Origin: Terrimonas ferruginea DSM 30193
Lineage (GTDB): Bacteria; Bacteroidota; Bacteroidia; Chitinophagales; Chitinophagaceae
Reading direction: 5' to 3'
DNA: 64,000 bases
Assembly: GCF_000425585.1 (NCBI RefSeq)
Contig: NZ_KE384400.1
Location: 20,154 to 84,153 of the forward strand
Below, one piece after another: positions 27,224-35,429 of this stretch (its first letter is position 1; each line of letters begins with the position of its first letter). The translations under genes were made by a program, and so were the position numbers. The notes beneath the pieces were generated by a model. The model saw only the letters and a program-made list of their open reading frames with translations, made no database searches and was not told the origin of the DNA.

Positions 27224-27292
27224 AGATTTCCCCATTATGTGCCGAAACCCTTGACTGGCATAGTTTTTACAGACAGATAAGCAAAACACCCT

Positions 27293-27499
27293 ATGCCTGC
27301 CGCAGGTACTTCAAAGGAAACCAAGCGCCTGGTTCTCGATTTTGTTCAGGCTGAAATTCAACTCAAGGAAGAAGGTCGCTTCCTGCTGGAGTTGGTTGCT
27401 TTCAGCAAAAAACAGGCGGAATTGCAAACATTCCTTCTTCAATATTTATACGACTCCAGCGTGGAACTCACACCCGGCTGGGATTTCAAAATCAACTAA
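27293..27499 (+). CDS. Small hypothetical protein (68 aa)
   Basis: This 68-aa protein is predicted as two amphipathic helices (KETKRLVLDFVQAEIQLKEE and FSKKQAELQTFLLQYLYDSS) with a short tail. It has an ATG start and ends 41 bp before the sulfur-transporter gene. The even, coding-like composition supports a real gene, but no family is recognised. Confidence 0.5.
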   Translation: MPAAGTSKETKRLVLDFVQAEIQLKEEGRFLLELVAFSKKQAELQTFLLQYLYDSSVELTPGWDFKIN

Positions 27500-27518
27500 T
27501 CACTCATCCGGTTGTTTG

Positions 27519-27526
27519 TAACTTTG
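27519..27526 (+). promoter_or_regulatory. Candidate -7 box TAACTTTG
   Basis: An exact TAnnTTTG match 14 bp before the ATG at 27541, suggesting a transcript of very short leader. The -33 position is a poor match. Confidence 0.45.
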
Positions 27527-27540
27527 CAAAAATTCCGGAC

Positions 27541-28110
27541 ATGAGTTTACTTGAATGGCTCCGGCAGCCATGGCCCTGGTATATAGCCGGACCGCTGCTT
27601 GGACTGACGGTGCCCGTATTATTACTGCTGGGCAACAAATCATTTGGCATCAGTTCTTCGCTGCGGCACATTTGTGCAGCGTGCCTGCCTGCCAACATTC
27701 CTTTTTTTCAATACAACTGGAAAAGTGAAGCCTGGAATCTTTTCTTCGTGAGCGGCATTTTCATCGGGGCTGTTATTGCCACTACGCTATTAGCCGATCC
27801 ATCACCGGTAAAAGTAGTACCGGCCCTGCAAACCGAGTTGGCCACTTATAACATTTACGACTATCATCATCTTGTGCCGGCGGATCTGTTTAACTGGCCC
27901 GCGCTCGCCACAACAAAAGGACTGCTCATGATGGTGGGTGGAGGATTTCTCGTGGGCTTCGGCACCCGGTATGCCGGCGGCTGCACAAGTGGCCATGCGA
28001 TTATGGGTTTGTCTACCCTGCAATGGCCTTCGCTGGTGGCCACTTGCTGTTTTATGGCCGGAGGACTGATCATGGCCAATCTTATTTTACCTTATATACT
28101 GAAGCTCTGA
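27541..28110 (+). CDS. YeeE/YedE (sulfur-transport) family protein, first half
   Basis: This 189-aa protein is a multi-pass membrane protein (about five TM helices) with the GGCTSGHAIMGLS motif at about residues 146-158, in which the conserved Cys lies in a channel-facing site. The family (thiosulfate transporter YeeE/TsuA) has two such halves; here the second half is a separate gene overlapping by one base (TGATG). An upstream Cys-His segment (LRHICAACLPANIPFFQ) is also conserved in this subfamily. It likely imports a sulfur compound. Confidence 0.85.
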   Translation: MSLLEWLRQPWPWYIAGPLLGLTVPVLLLLGNKSFGISSSLRHICAACLPANIPFFQYNWKSEAWNLFFVSGIFIGAVIATTLLADPSPVKVVPALQTELATYNIYDYHHLVPADLFNWPALATTKGLLMMVGGGFLVGFGTRYAGGCTSGHAIMGLSTLQWPSLVATCCFMAGGLIMANLILPYILKL

Positions 28111-28592
28111 TGAAAGAAAGAATACGCGATACAGATGGTGAAATGCCTTCGCAGATGGAAGCTGCTACTGCACAAAGATGGTATCAGCTCATCAAATATG
28201 CAGTGGTCGGAATCTTCTTCGGAATATTGTTTGTAAAAGCCGAAGTAATCAGTTGGTTCCGTATACAGGAAATGTTCCGGTTACAATCTTTTCACATGTA
28301 CGGCATTATTGGCAGCGCGATTGTGGTGGGAATGTTATCGGTATGGCTGATAAAAAAATTCAACATCAAAACACTTGACGGAGAAACCGTACGTATTCAT
28401 CCGAAAAAATTCAGTAAAGGCCAGGTATATGGCGGATTGTTATTTGGATTGGGCTGGGCAATAACAGGCGCCTGCCCGGGTCCGTTGTTTGCACAGATCG
28501 GTACAGGCGCCACCGTGATAGTGGTTACGTTATTGAGTGCCATTGCCGGCACATGGGTATATGGAAGAATAAGGGAAAAACTACCGCACTGA
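28110..28592 (+). CDS. YeeE/YedE family protein, second half
   Basis: This 160-aa protein has three to four TM helices and the matching half-motif GLGWAITGACPGPLF at about residues 109-123. The ATG at 28110 overlaps the preceding stop codon, so the two halves are translationally coupled and probably assemble as a heterodimer. An upstream in-frame extension overlaps the first gene and is rejected. It is followed by a thioredoxin-fold gene 14 bp downstream. Confidence 0.85.
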   Translation: MKERIRDTDGEMPSQMEAATAQRWYQLIKYAVVGIFFGILFVKAEVISWFRIQEMFRLQSFHMYGIIGSAIVVGMLSVWLIKKFNIKTLDGETVRIHPKKFSKGQVYGGLLFGLGWAITGACPGPLFAQIGTGATVIVVTLLSAIAGTWVYGRIREKLPH

Positions 28593-28606
28593 AAAGCAAA
28601 AGACTT

Positions 28607-29164
28607 ATGCGTAAACTTCGTTCGTGGATCATCCCGTTATTATTGTTGTTCCTGGTCTTGTATCCGGATACCCGCGTATGGATCTTGCGTGGCCTGATGA
28701 AAGTGGGTTTGTTTTCACCTTCGGTGAAAGCGCCGGAAGCCACTGCAGACGATTTCTCCTCGGTCGCTTTCAGCAATGAAAAAGGCGAAGTGGTTACATT
28801 AGGATCATTGAAGGGAAAGGTGGTCGTTATCAATTTCTGGGCAACCTGGTGTCCGCCCTGCCGCGCGGAAATGCCGTCGTTACAGGCCATGTATGAAAGA
28901 TGGAAAGAGCATCCCGGTTTTGTCTTTCTCGCGGTCGATGCAGACCATCAATTGGAAAAAGCGAATACATTTCTTCAGAAAAATGACTACACTTTTCGGG
29001 CCTATCAACAGGTTTCGCCTGTTCCTGCCAGCCTGGCCGGTAATACTTTACCCGAAACGGTAGTACTCGACAAGGACGGCAAGCTGGTGTTTCGTCATGT
29101 TGGCATGGCGAACTATGATAGCGGTGACTTTCATGGGTTGATGGAGAAGTTGCTGGCGCGGTGA
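28607..29164 (+). CDS. TlpA-like membrane-anchored thioredoxin
   Basis: This 185-aa protein has an N-terminal membrane anchor (WIIPLLLLFLVLYPDTRVWIL) followed by a TlpA/redoxin domain with the active-site WCPPC at about residues 82-86 and a conserved cis-Pro loop (LPETVVLD). It probably reduces disulfides on the periplasmic side. It starts 14 bp after the YeeE pair, and may keep the transporter's Cys residues or its substrate reduced; that link is inference from context. The ATG at 28607 is preferred. Confidence 0.88.
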   Translation: MRKLRSWIIPLLLLFLVLYPDTRVWILRGLMKVGLFSPSVKAPEATADDFSSVAFSNEKGEVVTLGSLKGKVVVINFWATWCPPCRAEMPSLQAMYERWKEHPGFVFLAVDADHQLEKANTFLQKNDYTFRAYQQVSPVPASLAGNTLPETVVLDKDGKLVFRHVGMANYDSGDFHGLMEKLLAR

Positions 29165-29275
29165 TATACGAATCATTGAGAAATCCCAGGTTTTTTCGGT
29201 TTACCCGCCGGATCTCCGGCCGCGCCTGGCAGCCGGAACCGGGGAAGGGTTGATGGCGGTAAAAGGGTTAATGGT

Positions 29276-29614
29276 TCAGTTGGCGAGATCGTTGAGCACG
29301 GCAACGGGTGCATTTCTTTTCACCGAAGCGATGCCGTTTTCGCGGCCGGCGGCGCTTTGATACACTTCGCTGCGACCAATGGTTTCGCCATTACCGGCTT
29401 TGAGGGTAAAAGAAAAACCGGCAGCGGTTTCCTTGCGTGCATAGTTACCGTCCTGCTGGCTGTGGGTTCTTACCAGCGCGATGGCTGCTTCGGCAGAAGA
29501 TTTTTGTTTGTAGCCTTCGCTGGCGAGAATGATCTCGTTGTTACCGGCTCTGAGATTGAAATAGAATTCCTGGTTCTTGTCACTTTTGAAAATGGTGAAC
29601 TTTGCATTACTCAT
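29276..29614 (-). CDS. YegP-like DUF1508 protein (two tandem repeats)
   Basis: This 112-aa protein has two DUF1508 repeats: FTIFKSDKNQEFYFNLRAGNNEIILASEGY at 6-35 and AGFSFTLKAGNGETIGRSEVYQS near 65-87, each followed by an Ala-rich helical stretch. The function is unknown. It starts 24 bp after the TIR-FGE gene stop on the same strand, so it may be the third gene of the caspase cassette, or a passenger. Confidence 0.85.
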   Translation of the reverse strand: MSNAKFTIFKSDKNQEFYFNLRAGNNEIILASEGYKQKSSAEAAIALVRTHSQQDGNYARKETAAGFSFTLKAGNGETIGRSEVYQSAAGRENGIASVKRNAPVAVLNDLAN

Positions 29615-29638
29615 ATCGATGGTTTTTGATTAAAAAAT

Positions 29639-30748
29639 TTAATTGTCCCAGGCAACGCGGAAGCCGATGTAGATTTCGGCTCTTTCCGGGTCCGCCTGCC
29701 CCCTGGCACTTGTCAGCAGGTCTGCGGCAGGACTGGCATAGTATCCTCCTTTTACTACTTTGGTTCGTGAAGGACCGGGCTGCGTAACAACACTTGTGAA
29801 TGCCTGGCAGCTATCATAGTACCAGTCCGCACACCACTCGGCTACATTGCCGGTCATATTAAAGAGTCCGTATGCATTGTGGCTCATTGACCCAACAGGC
29901 AACGGCGAATATCCATACGCCGCTACCTGCCTCGCATTGTTACCTCCACTGTATTTGTGATTTTTTCCGGCCCGTGCTGCGGCTTCCCATTCGGCTTCGG
30001 TGGGCAGACGCCCGCCTGCCCAATTACAATAAGCTAAAGCATCCTCCCAGGTTACATTGACTACCGGGTGCTGCCCCGTCGATTTATAAGGCTGGGGAGG
30101 CATAGGATAACCTTTCGAATTACTGAACAGTTGATACTCATCTACCGTTACTTCCGTAACGCTCATGCGAAAAGCCCTGGTCTTTATAAATTTCTTATCA
30201 GGGCAGCCTCGCCATACGGCAGGGAAAAAACGCGAAGCCCTTACTCTGCCCTCGTTGTTTCCACCACACAAGAGATACGCGATATATAACAGCAAAAGCA
30301 ATAGAGGCGTTCCGAAAACAGCACTGTTTTTTAACCTGACGCGTCTGTACCAGTTGGCCCGCACACGAAGTCTTTTTTTTATTTGTGCCGCTATCGCTTC
30401 TGCATTATTATGCCACTCCATGTACACATACTCGGGACGTGGCACGAGTACATCCCCAACTTTCAGAAATAATACATTATTGCCCCAAGGCTTTTGTGCT
30501 ATATCCGCAATATGGCTTTCAATCTGTGACCAGTATGCACCCTGAGAGTGTGCTGAACGAATAAGCAATACTACCTTGGCAGGCTTATAGTATTTCAGCG
30601 TAAGTGCCATCAATGACTCTCCGGCGTTGAGATGTTCATCATAGATGTAACACTTAACCCTCTTTCCCAAGGCATTCCGTATACTACGTCCTATCTCCAG
30701 ATCTGCCGCTGCCAGCGACAAGGCCACATCAAATCTTTTTTTGAACAT
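29639..30748 (-). CDS. TIR-like, transmembrane and formylglycine-enzyme-like (FGE) fusion
   Basis: This 369-aa protein has three parts. Residues 1-130 form a TIR-like domain ([52 protein letters not shown]); Glu77 in WSQIE is the candidate catalytic Glu of NAD-cleaving TIR domains. A TM helix lies at about 142-161 ([15 protein letters not shown]). Residues 183-368 are an FGE-sulfatase/C-type-lectin-like domain ([44 protein letters not shown]). The C-terminal block lacks the two copper-binding Cys of active FGE, so this domain is probably a binding or sensing unit. It starts 5 bp after the caspase stop. Confidence 0.8.
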   Translation of the reverse strand: MFKKRFDVALSLAAADLEIGRSIRNALGKRVKCYIYDEHLNAGESLMALTLKYYKPAKVVLLIRSAHSQGAYWSQIESHIADIAQKPWGNNVLFLKVGDVLVPRPEYVYMEWHNNAEAIAAQIKKRLRVRANWYRRVRLKNSAVFGTPLLLLLLYIAYLLCGGNNEGRVRASRFFPAVWRGCPDKKFIKTRAFRMSVTEVTVDEYQLFSNSKGYPMPPQPYKSTGQHPVVNVTWEDALAYCNWAGGRLPTEAEWEAAARAGKNHKYSGGNNARQVAAYGYSPLPVGSMSHNAYGLFNMTGNVAEWCADWYYDSCQAFTSVVTQPGPSRTKVVKGGYYASPAADLLTSARGQADPERAEIYIGFRVAWDN

Positions 30749-30753
30749 AGCGG

Positions 30754-31692
30754 TTAGATTCGGTTGTCAGCAATCAGTTGCCAGTAGTAGCGACCCAATC
30801 GCGTAAGTCTGCACGACTTACTACGCATGGCCGTCCAATACATATAGTCTTCTTCCACCGGTTCCAATAGCCCTGCACGATAAAGCGATTGCAGTTGTTG
30901 AAATATCCTGACATTGTTCGCGTCGGCTGTTTCTGATGTATGCTCGTAAGAAGGGTTAAGCTGAAGCAGAGCATCGGGTCGGTTAAAATGCTGAACGATG
31001 CTCTGCAACTCTTTCAAAGGCACGGGAGGATTCACTTTACGCAAGCTCACAAACCTGGAAATATTTGTTTTGAAAACCGGCCGTTGTCCCCAATAGCCGA
31101 GCGCTTTGTCTACATAACTATAAATGCTGCCGGGAGTAACGTGTCCGCCGAGATCTGCGGCGCCACCTTCCAATGCCTCTGCTACAAGTTTGGTAAAAAT
31201 GCCCTGACCGTTTCTTTCCATTGCCGGTTCGAAATAACGGCTGGCAGTGAGAATCGTTACACCATTGGCAAGCATCGTTGCACCGTTATTCATCACAGCC
31301 GGCGTTCCCATTGCACCGGAATGGCAACAATCCAGTATGATCACTTTATTGATAAAAGCAGACCTGTTGGCAAGATTAAGGATGTAGTCCATCGTGATTC
31401 CTTCTTCACCGGGGCGATAGTCCGGTGTTACAATGACGCCACCGGTATCGGAGAGCATACCATGACCGGAAAAATAAAAGACCGCCAGTTCGCCTTCGCC
31501 GGAGAACAACTCCGTTATTAAATCCCGCAAAACGGCTTTTTCACGTACATGTCTTTGTAACGACACATGAAAATTGACAGCACCATCTTCATGACGTTCC
31601 AGTAGTCTTGCCATCCGCGTAGCATCGGCTACGCAACCAAATAAAGGACTTCCGGGATATTCATCAATACCGACAACGAGGGCTCTTGGCAT
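30754..31692 (-). CDS. Caspase-family (C14) peptidase with C-terminal winged-helix-like region
   Basis: This 312-aa protein starts [14 protein letters not shown], typical of prokaryotic caspase/metacaspase proteins. The catalytic dyad is visible as His77 in VFYFSGHGM and Cys123 in ILDCCHSG. The C-terminal 80 residues ([22 protein letters not shown]...[17 protein letters not shown]) look like a winged helix and may mediate adaptor contact. It is the first gene of a leftward cassette with the TIR-TM-FGE gene. The ATG at 31692 is chosen because the upstream frame extension is low complexity and covers an inverted repeat. Prokaryotic caspases often execute cell death in immune modules. Confidence 0.9.
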   Translation of the reverse strand: MPRALVVGIDEYPGSPLFGCVADATRMARLLERHEDGAVNFHVSLQRHVREKAVLRDLITELFSGEGELAVFYFSGHGMLSDTGGVIVTPDYRPGEEGITMDYILNLANRSAFINKVIILDCCHSGAMGTPAVMNNGATMLANGVTILTASRYFEPAMERNGQGIFTKLVAEALEGGAADLGGHVTPGSIYSYVDKALGYWGQRPVFKTNISRFVSLRKVNPPVPLKELQSIVQHFNRPDALLQLNPSYEHTSETADANNVRIFQQLQSLYRAGLLEPVEEDYMYWTAMRSKSCRLTRLGRYYWQLIADNRI

Positions 31693-31731
31693 AACAGTAG
31701 TTTTAGTTTCGGCCAAAATTGATATGCGGCC

Positions 31732-31818
31732 TTTTTGGAAAAAACCCCCTCGACCGGGGAAAAACCCCCTTTTTCCAAAAGAGCTGTTTCTTCCCGCATG
31801 CAGCGGGGGGATTTTTCC
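31732..31818. repeat. Structured G/C- and A/T-tract element between caspase and divergent gene
   Basis: An 11-bp inverted repeat (TTTTGGAAAAA at 31733-31743 and TTTTTCCAAAA at 31770-31780) encloses a direct repeat AAAACCCCCT (31741 and 31761) and a CCCCTCGACCGGGG core. A further inverted copy, GGGGGGATTTTTCC, lies at 31805-31818. It may be a regulatory hairpin of the divergent promoters, or a small repetitive element. Confidence 0.6.
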
Positions 31819-31914
31819 TGTATCTGCCGCCCGATGATTTTTTTGCGAATGCAAGCCACTAGTTTAGCAACCGGACCTGCAGGCCATCATTTTTCACCAT
31901 TTAAAAAACCTTTC

Positions 31915-32388
31915 ATGTCAACACAAACAACCCCTAAACCTATTCCCGGCTTTTTTGTAGGGAAACTCGTAACGCAAGAACGCATCGACAACTACATCAA
32001 CCAGAAGCACGGCCTTCTGAGCGATGCCCTGGGTAAACCCGAAACACAAAGTATCTGGTATTCGAGAGATCACTTCGCCGAGTTGCTGGAAGAGATCGAC
32101 TACGCCAGCGGTGATGGCGTACGCATCCACTTCGGTATGTATGAAGAAGGTCATGAATTCGAAGGCCAGCTCTGCCTGCTGTTCACCTCCACCCGCGAAG
32201 TACTCGACGGAGAGATCGTGACGCACCAGAACGTGCTGCTCGAAGATGAAGCAGACTGGGAAGACCGTTCCACAGCGGCAAGAGGCAACCCCAACGTGGC
32301 AAACGAAGGCCGTAAAAAAGATTTCAACTACGGATCGCCCTGTCCTCCACGCTGCCCCGGCTTTACCGGAGGTATTGCTTATCCATGA
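31915..32388 (+). CDS. Conserved hypothetical protein (157 aa)
   Basis: The product begins MSTQTTPKPIPGFFVGKLVT and ends with a Pro/Cys-rich tail (SPCPPRCPGFTGGI). Segments IWYSRDHFAELLEEIDYASGDGVRIHFGMY and FEGQLCLLFTSTRE suggest a folded alpha/beta domain, without a signal peptide or TM helix. It starts a rightward operon: the 7TM protein begins 19 bp downstream. The ATG at 31915 is chosen; an upstream frame extension covers the structured element. No family is recognised. Confidence 0.75.
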   Translation: MSTQTTPKPIPGFFVGKLVTQERIDNYINQKHGLLSDALGKPETQSIWYSRDHFAELLEEIDYASGDGVRIHFGMYEEGHEFEGQLCLLFTSTREVLDGEIVTHQNVLLEDEADWEDRSTAARGNPNVANEGRKKDFNYGSPCPPRCPGFTGGIAYP

Positions 32389-32407
32389 TTTTTTGTAATT
32401 TGTCCAG

Positions 32408-33109
32408 ATGCATCGTTTCGCACAACCATACTTCATCTACCTTATCCCCATGCTGCTTGCTGCAGTATTGAGCCTGCGCGTGTTTATTGAAAAATGGCCC
32501 GCACCTTACCGGATATTCTCTGCTTTGTTATTTGCAACATTGGTCATAGAGTTTGGCGCAATAATCTGGATGTGGGACTGGCATTATATATTTGGTTGGA
32601 ACTATAGCGATTCAAATATCTGGCTATACAACGCCGGGCTATTAGTCCGGCTTATACTCACAGTTTGGTTTTACCATAATATCATAGAATCACCAAGAGT
32701 ACGAAAACTGATCCGCTGGATCGGTGGCCTGGCGTTGTTATTACTAATTGCAGTCTATATTGGCTGGCCTCATAACACATTTGTCGGTTACTTTCTTTTA
32801 TTTAACACAGTCTCAATTTTGTTAGCCGTGCTTTATTTCAGACAACTCTTAAAAAACGACGAAGTAATCAGATTAGAAAAAGATCCTGGCGTATGGATAT
32901 CTATCGGTACCCTGATTTACAGCATGGCTAACCTCCCGGTTTTTACTTTTATCGACTACCTCGTTAAGACCAATACGAAAGCAGCATTAGACAGTCTTTA
33001 TTACAACGATGCGCTCAACATTCTCTCTTATACCTTATTCCTAATTGCCTTTTTATGCAAACCGCAACCGAAACCACTGCCCTCGTCATCCTCATCACCA
33101 CATTACTGA
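32408..33109 (+). CDS. 7TM membrane protein paired with a histidine kinase
   Basis: The 233-aa product has about seven TM helices (for example LIPMLLAAVLSLRVF, LLFATLVIEFGAIIWMW, LALLLLIAVYIGW) and a Ser-rich cytoplasmic end. It overlaps the histidine kinase gene by 55 bp in a different frame, which implies tight coupling. I infer a split sensor: a 7TM input protein and a separate kinase. It has no recognised ligand-binding domain. Confidence 0.75.
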   Translation: MHRFAQPYFIYLIPMLLAAVLSLRVFIEKWPAPYRIFSALLFATLVIEFGAIIWMWDWHYIFGWNYSDSNIWLYNAGLLVRLILTVWFYHNIIESPRVRKLIRWIGGLALLLLIAVYIGWPHNTFVGYFLLFNTVSILLAVLYFRQLLKNDEVIRLEKDPGVWISIGTLIYSMANLPVFTFIDYLVKTNTKAALDSLYYNDALNILSYTLFLIAFLCKPQPKPLPSSSSSPHY

Positions 33110-33867
33110 TCTTATTTGTATGCGCCGCCGGTGTATACTTTTTATTCCTGTACCAGAAAAAACGATTCCGGCATCAGCGGGAAGTTCTTGAACTTCGCGA
33201 AGCTTTTGGCCAGACGCTCCTGCAATCCAAGTTGGAGATTCAGGAGCAAACACTCGATCATATTTCCAAAGAATTACACGCCAATATCAGCCACCTGGTG
33301 TCGCTGATCAATATCAATCTCTCAGAAATTTTACCACAAACACCCCAGGCCACCAAGGAAAACATCCTGGAAACAAAATCACTGGCCAAACAATTGATGG
33401 GCGAGCTGAAGGCTTTGAGCGCAAGTCTCAACACCGATCATATCATGCACATCGGTTTTTCCAAAGCTTTCGAGAACGAACTCAACCGCGTTACCAAAGC
33501 CAAAAAGTACCAGCTCACTGCTGTTAAAAACGGGTCTGAATACCGCCTGCCGGCAGAACACGAGATCATTCTCTATCGTCTCTGCCAGGAAGTGCTGAAC
33601 AACGTGGTGAAGTATTCAAAAGCCACGCAACTCTCTGCCACCATTGATTACGACCGGGATTGCTTCCGATTGCGCATTTCCGACAACGGCATCGGTTTCA
33701 ATCCTGCCGAAGCGCTGGAAGAAAGTGCCGACCGCAAAAGCACCGGTCTCATCAACATGCGCAAACGCGCCAGCCTGATCCATGCAGCGTTCGAACTCAA
33801 AAGCCAGCCTGATCAGGGCACCACCGTTGAAATAACTATTGCTCATCCCAAGATCCTGAACGCATGA
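33055..33867 (+). CDS. Single-TM histidine kinase (HisKA_3-like)
   Basis: This 270-aa protein has one N-terminal TM helix (LVILITTLLILFVCAAGVYFLFLY), a dimerisation region with the candidate phospho-acceptor His in ISKELHANISHLVSLI (about residue 75), and an HATPase_c domain with N-box CQEVLNNVVKYSKA and G-boxes SDNGIGFN and STGLINMRKRA. It has no extracellular sensor of its own, so the overlapping 7TM protein is the probable input. It overlaps the response regulator gene by 4 bp. Confidence 0.9.
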   Translation: MQTATETTALVILITTLLILFVCAAGVYFLFLYQKKRFRHQREVLELREAFGQTLLQSKLEIQEQTLDHISKELHANISHLVSLININLSEILPQTPQATKENILETKSLAKQLMGELKALSASLNTDHIMHIGFSKAFENELNRVTKAKKYQLTAVKNGSEYRLPAEHEIILYRLCQEVLNNVVKYSKATQLSATIDYDRDCFRLRISDNGIGFNPAEALEESADRKSTGLINMRKRASLIHAAFELKSQPDQGTTVEITIAHPKILNA

Positions 33868-34532
33868 ACATTCATCCCTTCTCACCTATCAAAATCGCCA
33901 TCGTAGACGACCATAACCTTTTCCGCAAAGGTCTTATCAAACTCATCAATCTCGGTGATACGCATCGCCGTTACAGTGTTTTATTCGAAGCGGAAAGCGG
34001 TCTCGACCTGAAAGAAAAATTGAACAAGCGCACCATTCCCGATATCATGCTGATGGACATCGACATGCCAGACATGGACGGTTATGAGACCGTTTCCTGG
34101 CTGAGACAGTTTCATCCCGGCATCCGCATCCTGGTGATCTCCATGTTTGAAAACGAAGAAGCCATATTGCGCATGCTGCAATTGGGCGTACGCGGTTATT
34201 TGTCCAAAGACATTGAAGTGGAAGATATCCATCACGCGCTGGAAGCCATCAGCAGCGGTGGCTATTACTATTCCGAACGCGCCACCGAAGTGCGAGACCA
34301 GAGACTGAATAATAGTTCTGCAGGACAACAGGCACAAAACATGTCCGAACGCGAGAGGGAATTCCTGAAGCTCGCGTGTACAGACATGACTTATGTGCAA
34401 ATCGCAGATGTGATGAATGTCAGTGTCAAAACCATCGACGGTTACCGCGAAGAACTGTTCAAAAGATTCGGTTTCAAAAACCGTGTGACAATGGCTATGT
34501 ATGCAGTAAAAATCGGCCTTTATACTCCGTAA
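33864..34532 (+). CDS. LuxR/NarL-family response regulator
   Basis: This 222-aa protein has a receiver domain (IAIVDDHNLFRKG, phospho-acceptor Asp65 in IMLMDIDMPDMDG, Lys in YLSKD) and a LuxR-type HTH (MSEREREFLKLACTDMTYVQIADVMNVSVKTIDGYREELFKRF). It overlaps the kinase by 4 bp and is its obvious partner. The two proteins downstream may be its targets or accessories. Confidence 0.93.
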   Translation: MNIHPFSPIKIAIVDDHNLFRKGLIKLINLGDTHRRYSVLFEAESGLDLKEKLNKRTIPDIMLMDIDMPDMDGYETVSWLRQFHPGIRILVISMFENEEAILRMLQLGVRGYLSKDIEVEDIHHALEAISSGGYYYSERATEVRDQRLNNSSAGQQAQNMSEREREFLKLACTDMTYVQIADVMNVSVKTIDGYREELFKRFGFKNRVTMAMYAVKIGLYTP

Positions 34533-34541
34533 AAATCATTT

Positions 34542-34772
34542 ATGAATCTGAACTCTTCACCACCGCTAATGCAAGCCATCCTGCAAACCCTGCAACAGAT
34601 GAATAAACCGCTCAGCGTGGAAGAACTTTCGTTCCGCACACGCAGCACAGACACACTTGTTTTGCATTCAGTCAACCAATTGCTGGAAGCAAAGGTGGTG
34701 GTAAAAGAAGGGGAACTTATCAGCCTCAACCACCGGGAACAAGATTATCAACTCAAACGAATGCTGTATTAA
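34542..34772 (+). CDS. Small winged-helix-like protein (76 aa)
   Basis: The sequence LQQMNKPLSVEELSFRTRSTDTLVLHSVNQLLEAKVVVKEGELISL looks like a compact winged helix with a wing-like beta segment. It lies 9 bp after the response regulator and 9 bp before the next gene. It may bind DNA or a partner. No family is recognised. Confidence 0.65.
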   Translation: MNLNSSPPLMQAILQTLQQMNKPLSVEELSFRTRSTDTLVLHSVNQLLEAKVVVKEGELISLNHREQDYQLKRMLY

Positions 34773-34781
34773 TCTTTTCTT

Positions 34782-35429
34782 ATGGGCACGTTCTGGCTAT
34801 GCTTCACAGCATTTACAACTTCTTTTGTTTTTACCTATATCAGTGTGTGGAACAGCAAACGTTTCAGTAATTATTTTTTCCTGGTACGTTACTCGACAGT
34901 GGTGCTTACCTATTGTCTTTTCTATGGTGTGTTGGCTGCGAGTTTATACCTCTTGCTGGCACCCGGGAAACTAACCATTGAAGACCAGTTGCTGCAGCTA
35001 CCGGGTGAATGGGCGCTGGCTATCGGCGTAGGAATGGTCACGCATGGCGTAGCCGATCTGAACTTCTTCAATATCCGCCATGCCGGAGAATCATTTCCGG
35101 TTGGGCTGCGGAGTTTCTCGCGTTATGCGGAAGCATATTTCGAACGGCAATGCGATTCGGTTTGCTTTGATCGCTTTATCCTTTTCATTGCACCATACAG
35201 AAATAAATACCGCGATGCCGATCTCAATACGTTTAAGGAACAGGTGGTTCAGCTGCTATCAGCACATCCTTCACCCGAAAAAGTTGCAGCTTTTACCTCG
35301 GAAGTAATGGCGCCTGCCAACTCAGCCAAAGAGATCATTGACGGCATCCTCCGGGAGTTTGGCAGAGATACACTGCAAACTATCGACAGAAATATGCAAG
35401 CCCTGCCGGCTTCAACTATTGTGGCGTAA
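34782..35429 (+). CDS. Membrane protein of unknown function (215 aa)
   Basis: The N-terminus has two to three TM helices (LCFTAFTTSFVFTYISVW, VVLTYCLFYGVLAASLYLLLAP), then a soluble part with RHAGESFPVGLRSFSRYAEAYF and a Cys-containing segment. It is the last gene of the rightward operon and overlaps the convergent nucleosidase gene by 14 bp. Confidence 0.6.
   Translation: MGTFWLCFTAFTTSFVFTYISVWNSKRFSNYFFLVRYSTVVLTYCLFYGVLAASLYLLLAPGKLTIEDQLLQLPGEWALAIGVGMVTHGVADLNFFNIRHAGESFPVGLRSFSRYAEAYFERQCDSVCFDRFILFIAPYRNKYRDADLNTFKEQVVQLLSAHPSPEKVAAFTSEVMAPANSAKEIIDGILREFGRDTLQTIDRNMQALPASTIVA

Larger units (their letters stand above)
26973..27292. other. 320-bp intergenic region with heptad arrays
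   Basis: No gene is apparent. It separates the barrel gene from a 68-aa protein and contains two heptad arrays: TAAGTAT, TAAGTTT, TAATTAA at 27137-27157, and five TTTTGAC/TTTTGAA units at 27189-27223. A GCGTGAACGCTGCGTCTTTT stretch between them resembles a sequence at about 56522. Confidence 0.75.

Noticed and set aside
29165..29275. Short palindromes (for example CCGGATCTCCGG) near the TlpA gene end
   Set aside because: No T-tract and no convincing stem; too weak to call a terminator.
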